Source: JAUIKM01 sp964445695
GTDB taxonomy: Bacteria > Bacteroidota > Ignavibacteria > Kapaibacteriales > UBA7675
Length of the DNA stretch: 64,000 nucleotides
Assembly (NCBI GenBank): GCA_964445695.1
Contig: CAYULF010000002.1
Coordinates: forward strand, 330,393 to 394,392
Reading direction: 5' to 3'
A model generated the notes under the pieces. That model was not told where the DNA came from. It searched no databases and saw nothing but the letters and a program-made list of their open reading frames with translations. Of this stretch, positions 1 to 7,083 are shown piece after piece. The position numbers and the translations under genes were made by a program. The stretch's first letter is position 1. Every line of letters starts with the position of its first letter.

Positions 1-1
1 T

Positions 2-1312
2 CGCGGCTTGTTTACTTCACCGAGCGGGAACAACTGGTCCAGTGTTGCCCCGTCGACGAACGGCATCGACATCTACCGCCTGCTGCCTATGGACGGAGAC
101 GTCCTGCTGGGCACGCGCGGACACGGCGTTTACCAGCTTCGGCGCAGCACCAATTCGCTGTCGCGGGTTAACAGTGGAATCGACTATTGGCGCGTCCTGA
201 ATCTTTGGCTGACCGATTCACGCATCTTCGCCTCCTCGGTGTTCATTGAACTGCACCAGAAGAACTTCGGAATCGCAGGTGAATGGCAGCCCACCGATCC
301 GGCATTCGATCTGGATCAGGCAGTCAATGACATTAAACAATACGGCGAAGAAATTCTGCTTGGAACAAACAGTCTCTTTCGCTCGCTGGACAACGGAAAT
401 ACCTGGGCCGAACATCCGGCCGTGGACAACTGGGGCGCAGTTCACAGCATCCTGCCGTTTGACGGCGTTACAATGTGTTTTACCGACACACATGTTTACA
501 CAATCAACAACATCGGCCTGGTCGCGTCTGTCGCGTATGAATTCGAGTCGTCCGTCAGCGCCTCCGTGCTGCACAAGGGCGTGCTGTTTGTCGGGACGGA
601 CAACTCTGGAAATTTCCGCAGCGACGACGGCGGCCAGACCTGGGAGTCCGTCAGCAACGGCATGTTAAACGCCAACACATTAACATTTCTCTCGGACGGC
701 GACGTGCTGCTTTCGGGAACGGCCAAGGGCGTCTATCGCTCCGTCGACATGGGGGAATCCTGGCAAAACGTCAGCGGCGGCAATACTATAAACAGCAGCC
801 CGATTATCGGCTTCGGCATGCTGGACGACGTCATGTACATGGGCACCCAGTTTAACCTCTGGTTTTCGACGGATCAGGGCGTTAACTGGCAGCCGCTCTC
901 GCTGGAGGGGCTGCCGGAGAGCACCTGGATGTCGAGCCTTGCAATGCAGGATGACCAGCTCTACCTCGGCACGCATCGCATCGGCATGTTTACCGCGCAG
1001 ATCCAGGACAAGCCGACCGATGTCGCCGGGTCGGGCGGCCCGCGCAATTCAGTCATCGGCGATCTTGTGGTCCAGCTTCTCCACGACGGACGCCATGTAG
1101 GCTTGAGCTTCAGCATGGATGTCGACGCGACCGCTGAATACGGAGTTTACGACTTGCGCGGACAACGTCTGACTGCCGGGCGAACGGCGCACTTAAACAG
1201 CGGAAGGCAATCTCTCACACTGGAACTTCCGAACCTTGCCGCGGGCGTGTATGTGTGTTTCCTGCGCATCGGCGAAGAACTTGTGACTCGCAGTTTTGTT
1301 GTCGGGCCTTAA
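2..1312 (+). CDS. BNR/Asp-box repeat protein with T9SS C-terminal domain (5' end missing)
   Basis: The reading frame is open to the left edge, so this is the 3' part of a longer gene. The visible 434+ residues form a beta-propeller of the sialidase/sortilin-like photosystem-repeat type. At least four Asp-box motifs (S-x-D-x-G-x-T-W) are seen, for example RSLDNGNTW, RSDDGGQTW, RSVDMGESW and FSTDQGVNW. The last ~80 residues look like a type-A T9SS sorting domain, with a beta-sandwich, a YDLRGQRL strand and an AAGVYVC strand near the end. The product is probably secreted or anchored on the cell surface; its ligand is unknown. A bidirectional terminator follows and separates it from the convergent cas operon. 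Confidence 0.75.
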   Translation, partial: RGLFTSPSGNNWSSVAPSTNGIDIYRLLPMDGDVLLGTRGHGVYQLRRSTNSLSRVNSGIDYWRVLNLWLTDSRIFASSVFIELHQKNFGIAGEWQPTDPAFDLDQAVNDIKQYGEEILLGTNSLFRSLDNGNTWAEHPAVDNWGAVHSILPFDGVTMCFTDTHVYTINNIGLVASVAYEFESSVSASVLHKGVLFVGTDNSGNFRSDDGGQTWESVSNGMLNANTLTFLSDGDVLLSGTAKGVYRSVDMGESWQNVSGGNTINSSPIIGFGMLDDVMYMGTQFNLWFSTDQGVNWQPLSLEGLPESTWMSSLAMQDDQLYLGTHRIGMFTAQIQDKPTDVAGSGGPRNSVIGDLVVQLLHDGRHVGLSFSMDVDATAEYGVYDLRGQRLTAGRTAHLNSGRQSLTLELPNLAAGVYVCFLRIGEELVTRSFVVGP

Positions 1313-1380
1313 AATTACGGCGGCGATTTCGAAGAGTGTTAACGTGAACTGACGCAAATCGAACAAGCGTCCACAACAAT

Positions 1381-1413
1381 AAAACCTGTCCGGTGCGCAA
1401 CCCGACAGGTTTT
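1381..1413. terminator. Bidirectional intrinsic terminator between convergent transcription units
   Basis: A perfect 10-bp stem, AAAACCTGTC at 1381-1390 and GACAGGTTTT at 1404-1413, surrounds a 13-nt loop. The stem starts in A-run and ends in T-run, so it can act on both strands: after the BNR gene on plus, and after cas6, the last gene of the cas operon, on minus. Confidence 0.75.
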
Positions 1414-1442
1414 CTGTATTGAGCCTTTTTCCTTTCCGGCTT

Positions 1443-2186
1443 TCATCCCACGAGATCCCGGCGCCGGTATTGCGGCAGAGTACTCCTGAAGCGCGGCCGC
1501 AGCATTTTCGCTTGCGTCGGTCGCTGATGCGCAGCCGTACTGATTGCACCGAATCCACGCGACACCGACTTGCCCAGACCGATGCCGTCGGGAAGAAGTA
1601 CGTTTGTCTGGAAGTGTCCTTTGAATCCGAGCATGTTAAGTCCCTTAAAGCGCGTCTTGCTCGTTTCGAGTTCCGGCACAGCCAGGATCTCGCGATCGGC
1701 AATCTCGTTAAACGCACCGAGGAACACGAGCATATTTCCAATCAGGATGCTGCGAAGAATCTCGATCTGTCCCTGCAGATCGGCGCTCATATAACGGTCA
1801 AAATTTCGCGTATTGAGCGCCATCCACATATTGTCAAATCGATAGCGCTGCAGTTTCACGCCGACGCCGATACTGACGCTTCGCGTTGAGATTTCGCGGT
1901 TGGTAATCGGCAGTACCCGGTCATCGATGTTGATAAACTCGATTCTGTTGATCAGTTTGGTCAGTATCCCGCTGCCGACGCCCAGCCCCACCAAGGTCGG
2001 CACATTGTCAAGCACTTTATACTGCACCACCGGATATCTTTGGCTCACCGTACCGTCATCCAGATGGTTGTGCAGCTCCTGTATTTCGCGATATTGATTG
2101 CCGAAGAAACCGCGCAATTTGTGCGCTGCGCGCGTTTCGAGTTTAATCGATGGAAAGCGGATGGTCGTGATGTCGATATTACGCAT
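1443..2186 (-). CDS. cas6: CRISPR-associated endoribonuclease Cas6
   Basis: This 247-aa protein is the likely pre-crRNA processing nuclease supplying crRNAs to the Csm complex. The diagnostic feature is the C-terminal RAMP glycine-rich loop around residues 203-214 (GLGKSVSRGFG), preceded by a strand GFKGHFQTN. His38/His41 in ELHNH near the N-terminus are candidate catalytic residues, but I cannot assign them with certainty. I chose the ATG at 2186 because it overlaps the end of the upstream CARF-HEPN gene by 8 nt (ATGCGTAA); an open extension upstream to 2306 lies wholly inside that gene. It is the last gene of the operon. No CRISPR array is visible, so its substrates must come from elsewhere in the genome. 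Confidence 0.8.
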   Translation of the reverse strand: MRNIDITTIRFPSIKLETRAAHKLRGFFGNQYREIQELHNHLDDGTVSQRYPVVQYKVLDNVPTLVGLGVGSGILTKLINRIEFINIDDRVLPITNREISTRSVSIGVGVKLQRYRFDNMWMALNTRNFDRYMSADLQGQIEILRSILIGNMLVFLGAFNEIADREILAVPELETSKTRFKGLNMLGFKGHFQTNVLLPDGIGLGKSVSRGFGAISTAAHQRPTQAKMLRPRFRSTLPQYRRRDLVG

Positions 2187-3522
2187 GGGCGGGTTCCCCC
2201 TGTTTGGCGTCATTGCCTGCCGGACGATTAAACAGACGCGGCAGCTGCAGTGAGATGTTTTTTGCACCGAAGTGCGTTTCCAGCTGACTGCGAACAAAAG
2301 ATCCAATCACCTTGTCAACTTCCTCATACATGGAGGCATCCACAGTTTTAACACCGTGCGCCAGAATGGATTGATTGCGGTGGCCGAGCATGTCGATCAG
2401 TCGGGAGCGATTTTCATTCCAGGCTGCCCCCAGTCTATCGTTTAAGTCGACCAGCAGATCGTAACCACGCACCAGATCGATCTTGCCGCCTTTCTCGCCG
2501 ATACCGTATCTGGCGCACAATTCGGCGGATAGCTGATCCGGTCTGACTTTGGCGGTGTGAATGTCGTACTGCGTTTTCAGCCGCAGTTGCATCAGCATTT
2601 CAAGCGAGCGGTAGAGACGAGCGACGGCGTCGTCAAAACGCAGGTTGATAGCGCATCGATGTGTGTTGTACAACATGTCCCACACAATCTCTGCCGAGCC
2701 TTCGATGCTGAAATCATTGATGGAAACCTCCGGCGATTCCAACAAACAGCGTTGCGACAATATTTTGTTCAGGTATTCCTGATAGCCGCCGTGTTCCGAA
2801 TCGTCGGAATAGCGCAACAGGGAGCCGGCTTTCTCGTGGTCAAACTTATCCCAGGCGGCAAAAGTACGGCACCAGTTGTCATACCTGTTTAACTGCTCAA
2901 TCATCCAGTCATCCAGACCGGAGTTGGAATTCATCAACTGTCGAATGTAGTCGACTGCCGCACTGTAGTCGTATTTGCCTATGAATTGCTCGATCATTCT
3001 GGTGTGAAAGCTGAACATAATCATGCCGGCTGGAATCGGCATGTGTTTTTCCGTTCCCAGCGCCACCTGATATTCGTTTTCAGGTAATCTGTTAGCCGTC
3101 GTCACGACTATCTTCGCGTTGGGGATTACCATGGATGCGTTGACAAGCGCAACCGTCATGGTTTTGGTACCTGGAGTGACATCAACAATGACATCGTAGC
3201 CGGCGTAGTCCTTTTTAATTTGTTTAAAGACACTGAGTGCGTGCTCCGTACACTTTTTCAGGCTGTCGGGATTTTCGAGCTGTGCCACATCATAGGGCAG
3301 TTCCCTTCCGTCCTGACGCTGTTTGAGAATATTCAGCAGCTCCGGCTGTTCGCTCCTGTAGTCTTTTTTACAGACTTTGCCGCTTCCGTCGACCAATTTC
3401 CGGGTTTGCTCCGAGCAGAAGAAATACACGGCGTCCGGATTGAGAGTATCAATTGCGGAGACGACCGGCGCGCAGGCCATGCCGACGCCGATAACCAGAA
3501 GTTTTTTCTGTTTGTCTTGCAT
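2179..3522 (-). CDS. CARF-HEPN ancillary ribonuclease, TIGR02710 family
   Basis: This 447-aa protein has an N-terminal Rossmann-like CARF domain (about residues 5-165). Its ligand-loop motif is D114-V-T-P-G-T-K-T-M-T, typical of TIGR02710/Csm6-like sensors of cyclic oligoadenylate. The C-terminal half is helical and carries the HEPN RNase motif R382-N-Q-S-I-L-A-H389 (R-x6-H) in a GHRNQSILAHG context. Family knowledge predicts a cytoplasmic homodimeric RNase activated by the second messenger made by Cas10. The gene starts 1 nt after the csm5 stop and overlaps cas6, so it is translated with the effector complex. The ring size of its activator cannot be read from sequence. Confidence 0.85.
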   Translation of the reverse strand: MQDKQKKLLVIGVGMACAPVVSAIDTLNPDAVYFFCSEQTRKLVDGSGKVCKKDYRSEQPELLNILKQRQDGRELPYDVAQLENPDSLKKCTEHALSVFKQIKKDYAGYDVIVDVTPGTKTMTVALVNASMVIPNAKIVVTTANRLPENEYQVALGTEKHMPIPAGMIMFSFHTRMIEQFIGKYDYSAAVDYIRQLMNSNSGLDDWMIEQLNRYDNWCRTFAAWDKFDHEKAGSLLRYSDDSEHGGYQEYLNKILSQRCLLESPEVSINDFSIEGSAEIVWDMLYNTHRCAINLRFDDAVARLYRSLEMLMQLRLKTQYDIHTAKVRPDQLSAELCARYGIGEKGGKIDLVRGYDLLVDLNDRLGAAWNENRSRLIDMLGHRNQSILAHGVKTVDASMYEEVDKVIGSFVRSQLETHFGAKNISLQLPRLFNRPAGNDAKQGEPAHA

Positions 3523-3523
3523 A

Positions 3524-4741
3524 TCAATTGCCTCGTGGAGTAAATGTTAATTTCACCCAACCGAAGGGTTCGTTGGCGTGGTCTTTGAATTCAGTAAACG
3601 ATCGGGTCGTAGGGAAGTCGGTTGACTTGCTGAGCTTTCGCGGGGCGTGTTTGCCAATGCCGGTGTTCAGAATCAGATCGCGCAGCAGCTTTTCTTCCCG
3701 GGGTGCGTCTTCTTCGTTAAATGCGAGACCAATCGAATTGTCGAACCAGGTCTTGCCGGATCCAAGCCTGACAATAGCTTCATACGGCCGCAATTCCTCG
3801 ATCCGATTGATCAGATTGGTATAAAACACTGCCGCACGCCTGAACTCCCGTATCCCGCCAAGTACAAATTCTTCGCGGCCGGCGCTATTGAGAGAAAAGT
3901 CGTTGATTTTATCAAAAAACTGTTGAAGTTTATTGTCATGCAGGAAGGAAAAGAAATCCTGGTGCCGCACCTTTTGACTGTCCATCTCGGCTGATTCCCG
4001 CCGACGACCGTAGACGCGGATCTCTCCGCCAAAGCGGGAACCGGGTTTAATCGCCTCACAAGGAATCGGAATGTCTTTCGATTCGCGTTTAAGTGAAAAA
4101 CGCTTCCGCGATGTGACAATGACAGCGGCATCATCTCCGGCACACAGGTCGCTCACGTGAAAGTACTTGAACTGATCGTTGGAAATTGGCCCCAGGCATG
4201 CCCGGCCGACATTGATCCGTTTTAACGCCCTTCTGGCATCTTTGAAATCGGACTCATGCACAGCCTGTTTAAGCTCGCCCCAGGTCTTTTCCGAAGCGGA
4301 ATGACTTACCATCCAGTCGACCATCACGGCGGTTCGCAGCGCACCTTTTAACGAGCTGCCGGGAATGTAGGCTTTTCCGTTGCTGCTGATACATCGATTG
4401 ATCTCCTGTCGCCCGGGATCGACATGCGATTCCACAATGGACGCGGTCACATCGTCAACGTGACACTTCAAGGTGTCGTTAATGTAGCGTTTGAGGTCGA
4501 AGGTCGATCGATTGTTGTCCATGCCGCCGCGGACGCCGCGCACGTACTCCTCAATCAGCTCCGGGTGTTCGTTGATCCGCTGCATCAGCTTTTTCTGATC
4601 GAGAATGCGCACGTTTTTACCGTCGTACAGGTAGTCGGTATATGCCGACAACTTTTCCGTTTCACCCGCTCCAATCGCAACGGGCGAAAGAACTTCCAGC
4701 CCCACATCGTACACATGCAGGGGAACTGCCATAGCTTGCAT
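3524..4741 (-). CDS. csm5: Type III-A effector subunit Csm5
   Basis: This is a 405-aa RAMP protein. Family features are the N-terminal VGLEVLSPVAIGAG strand, the AYIPGSSLKGALRTA motif (about residues 124-138) and a late glycine-rich loop, RLGSGKTWFDNSIGL. In type III-A complexes Csm5 caps the 3' end of the crRNA. The chosen ATG at 4741 has a good Shine-Dalgarno GAGG about 8 nt upstream; an ATG three codons downstream is possible. It lies 13 nt after csm4 and is followed immediately by the CARF-HEPN gene. No disrupted motif was noticed. Confidence 0.88.
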   Translation of the reverse strand: MQAMAVPLHVYDVGLEVLSPVAIGAGETEKLSAYTDYLYDGKNVRILDQKKLMQRINEHPELIEEYVRGVRGGMDNNRSTFDLKRYINDTLKCHVDDVTASIVESHVDPGRQEINRCISSNGKAYIPGSSLKGALRTAVMVDWMVSHSASEKTWGELKQAVHESDFKDARRALKRINVGRACLGPISNDQFKYFHVSDLCAGDDAAVIVTSRKRFSLKRESKDIPIPCEAIKPGSRFGGEIRVYGRRRESAEMDSQKVRHQDFFSFLHDNKLQQFFDKINDFSLNSAGREEFVLGGIREFRRAAVFYTNLINRIEELRPYEAIVRLGSGKTWFDNSIGLAFNEEDAPREEKLLRDLILNTGIGKHAPRKLSKSTDFPTTRSFTEFKDHANEPFGWVKLTFTPRGN

Positions 4742-4754
4742 TGTTTAACCTCAT

Positions 4755-5855
4755 TTAGATTGGAATGGTAAATGCCGTCCCGTTGCGGTAAATCGGATGA
4801 GAGCCACCTTTGTCCGGACTGACGTCGACAACACGACCGCGCACATCTGCGCTTAACAATGCGCCCTCATGCACCAGCCGTACCTGCTTGCGGTGAAACT
4901 TGGGGGAATTCTTGTCTCTCTTGTCTTCGTCTTCGGATTCGTTCTTGCCGATAGTCCATGCACCACGCAAGGTCAGGTCATAAGCCTCAAGGCGGTCAAA
5001 CTCCTCCTGATCGCGCGGTGAGAACATCGACAACGACAAGTGCAAATGCGAACGGTCATTCAGGTTCAACAACTCGTCCGGCAGATTCTCGACTTCAACG
5101 GATTCAATGCGACCTTTGCCCGTCGATCGTTCGCCGCCCACCCCTTCGTCGGCCAAAATGCGAAAGCACGCCAGCAGTTTGTTCCAGTCCGCTTCGGGCA
5201 ACGCGTGATCGATCAGTACATAAAAATGGCCACGCAGAAATTCACTGTCGTTAAGCGGCACGTCCCTGAATTGCAGGTTCGTTTCCGTGTAAAAAGCGTC
5301 TTTGTCTTCGCTTTTGTGTACATGCACTTTGGGTGCACTGGGCTGGGAGGTGAACATTGCGGGCGGTGAATTTATTGCGGCAACGTTGCCGGCTCCGCCG
5401 ATCTCGGCGGCCGTGCACAAACACTGCCCCCCGATTTTAACATGTTCCAGCAGTTTTTCAGAAGTGGCATACAAACCTGGTTGATCGGATGTCAGCTTGC
5501 CCAGTTGCTTGTATACGCCCAGCGAGATAAAACGCACTTTCTTCCAGATTTTAACGCCCGAGTCGGGAGCTATGTCAATGTCGATCGGCGGACGCGGCAG
5601 GAAGTATATCGTGTTTAATACTTTGTCCTTTGTACGCCACTCGACGGCGTAAAAACCGGACGACATTCTGACTTTGGTCGTCGCGCTGTCAAACCAGTTG
5701 CGCAAAGTCTCAACATCGCCGTAGATCATGGCCCAGACGTTCGCCAGACCGGAAAACAACGTATCGGAGTGGATAATTGAATCGGTCCGATCCAGTGAAC
5801 GAGACCCAAGCCTGAACTGGGCGCCAGGTCTGCAACGCAGTTTTAACAGCTCCAT
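4755..5855 (-). CDS. csm4: Type III-A effector subunit Csm4
   Basis: This 366-aa protein matches Csm4, the RAMP subunit that contacts Cas10 and the crRNA 5' tag. The N-terminal region has the usual LDRTDSIIHSDTLFSGLANVW stretch (SDTLFSA-like core). About residue 237 has the GVGGERSTGKGRI glycine-rich loop, and the C-terminus carries the variable beta region. Its ATG starts 1 nt after the csm3 stop and has GGAGG inside the end of csm3, so translation is coupled. It precedes csm5 in the standard order cas10-csm2-csm3-csm4-csm5. Confidence 0.88.
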   Translation of the reverse strand: MELLKLRCRPGAQFRLGSRSLDRTDSIIHSDTLFSGLANVWAMIYGDVETLRNWFDSATTKVRMSSGFYAVEWRTKDKVLNTIYFLPRPPIDIDIAPDSGVKIWKKVRFISLGVYKQLGKLTSDQPGLYATSEKLLEHVKIGGQCLCTAAEIGGAGNVAAINSPPAMFTSQPSAPKVHVHKSEDKDAFYTETNLQFRDVPLNDSEFLRGHFYVLIDHALPEADWNKLLACFRILADEGVGGERSTGKGRIESVEVENLPDELLNLNDRSHLHLSLSMFSPRDQEEFDRLEAYDLTLRGAWTIGKNESEDEDKRDKNSPKFHRKQVRLVHEGALLSADVRGRVVDVSPDKGGSHPIYRNGTAFTIPI

Positions 5856-5856
5856 G

Positions 5857-6579
5857 TCAGCCCTCCAGTTTATAGCTGGTTTCCGATTCCGTTGGAGACG
5901 TATTCATGTATTCGCTCGTCGGCTTTTCCGTGATTTTAACATCGACAAAGCGGACTTTACCGTAACCGCGCGATCCCTGACCACCCAGATAGTCGTCCTG
6001 CAGAATGCGCATGTACGACAGGATATTCTCGATGTCTTCTTTCTCCTCTTCGGGTTTAAACACGTTGTAGATCAGCTCGAATGAGAACTTCGCTCCGGCG
6101 GGTACACGCTCGATCTGCCTTGGATGCTGCGCAGCACCGGACTTGCGATCAATCGAGTTTTCTGTTTTCACTTCGGTCCAGATATTTCCCTCAAGCGCAG
6201 TAAACTGATCCTCGAAGCTCTTCTGATCCAGGAAACCGTCACTGACGAGCAGACGCGTCGGATTGTCGGCTTCGCGCTTGTCGCCGCCCTGTCCAAAAAT
6301 CCTGACGACTTCGGCACAGTCTTTGCTCACGTCGATGGCACCATCGTGTTTGCGGGCCGCCAGCGAGCGCAGTTTACCCTTGAGCGAACTTCCCGGGATC
6401 AAAGGAACTCCGCGCGGGTCCTTGATCACTGCAAGACCAAGACCGCCGATATCAAGCGTCGTGCCGGATCCACCAATGTGCAAGCCGGTTACGGCTTCGA
6501 TGTTGCCGCGGATAAAAATCTTCTTGTGCAGTTTAACTGTCGTTGCAGCACTTTCTGTTGTTGTCGGGTTTTCAGCCAT
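5857..6579 (-). CDS. csm3: Type III-A backbone subunit Csm3 with substituted catalytic aspartate
   Basis: This 240-aa RAMP protein forms the backbone filament on the crRNA. Features are TGLHIGGS (residues 31-38), VIKDPRG, LIPGSSLKGKLRS and the late LGGQGSRGYGKV loop. In well-studied Csm3 proteins the stretch from LHIGGS to VIKDP has an Asp (D33 in Streptococcus thermophilus) that cleaves the target RNA every 6 nt. Here the segment has exactly the same length but reads IGGLGLAVIKD, with Gly48 at the Asp position; I confirmed this from the codons (GGT CTT GGT CTT GCA). Asp43, five residues earlier, is the nearest acid. Target slicing is therefore probably weak or absent. The start overlaps the csm2 stop by 1 nt (TGATG). 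Confidence 0.9.
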   Translation of the reverse strand: MAENPTTTESAATTVKLHKKIFIRGNIEAVTGLHIGGSGTTLDIGGLGLAVIKDPRGVPLIPGSSLKGKLRSLAARKHDGAIDVSKDCAEVVRIFGQGGDKREADNPTRLLVSDGFLDQKSFEDQFTALEGNIWTEVKTENSIDRKSGAAQHPRQIERVPAGAKFSFELIYNVFKPEEEKEDIENILSYMRILQDDYLGGQGSRGYGKVRFVDVKITEKPTSEYMNTSPTESETSYKLEG

Positions 6580-7067
6580 CAGGACTTGCCTCCGTAATAT
6601 TTGTGATATGCAATAATTGCTTCAAAGAAGTATTGAAATGCCTTGAGCTGATCAGGCGATGTGATTTTAACGATCATTTGATCGAGCAGATAGATCAGCT
6701 TGCGCTGCTCGTCCTTGTCCGATTTGCCGCTGATGTACGCCAACTGCGGACGCAAGCGCGCCAACCGGCTGAAATCGCTTTCGGACTTGATTGCAGGAAA
6801 AACATTGCGCAGTTGTGAAGTCGAAATATTGTCGCCGACACTTTTTACGAAGCTTTGAATCCCTTCAATGTATTCCGGCACAAGTTGTGTCTTTGTCCTG
6901 AGATAGTAGTCTACATAGCCCTCGGACTTCAGATCCCTTTTTAACTCTCTTTCATACCGGGATTCCCTGTCTTCGATGCTCTCATTCCTGCTGTGTCCCC
7001 TATGCGGGCCTCCATTCCGACTCTTGTTGCCGCCGGAATACGAGTGTTGTTTATAGTGGTTGGCCAT
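6579..7067 (-). CDS. csm2: Type III-A small subunit Csm2
   Basis: This 162-aa, mostly helical, basic protein lies between cas10 and csm3, the invariant position of csm2. The first ~45 residues are a hydrophilic Arg/His/Gly-rich tail, probably disordered. The rest matches the Csm2 fold, with the helical core LRNVFPAI...FSRLARLRPQLAYISGK and a C-terminal FQYFFEAIIAYHKYYGG helix. It lines the target-RNA strand inside the complex. A strong Shine-Dalgarno (AAGGAGG, 7 nt before ATG) suits a subunit needed in several copies. Confidence 0.85.
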   Translation of the reverse strand: MANHYKQHSYSGGNKSRNGGPHRGHSRNESIEDRESRYERELKRDLKSEGYVDYYLRTKTQLVPEYIEGIQSFVKSVGDNISTSQLRNVFPAIKSESDFSRLARLRPQLAYISGKSDKDEQRKLIYLLDQMIVKITSPDQLKAFQYFFEAIIAYHKYYGGKS

Positions 7068-7083
7068 TTCTGATCCTCCTTGT

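Noticed and set aside
2187..2306. N-terminal extension of Cas6 upstream of ATG 2186
   Set aside because: It lies entirely within the CARF-HEPN gene and does not resemble a RAMP domain start.
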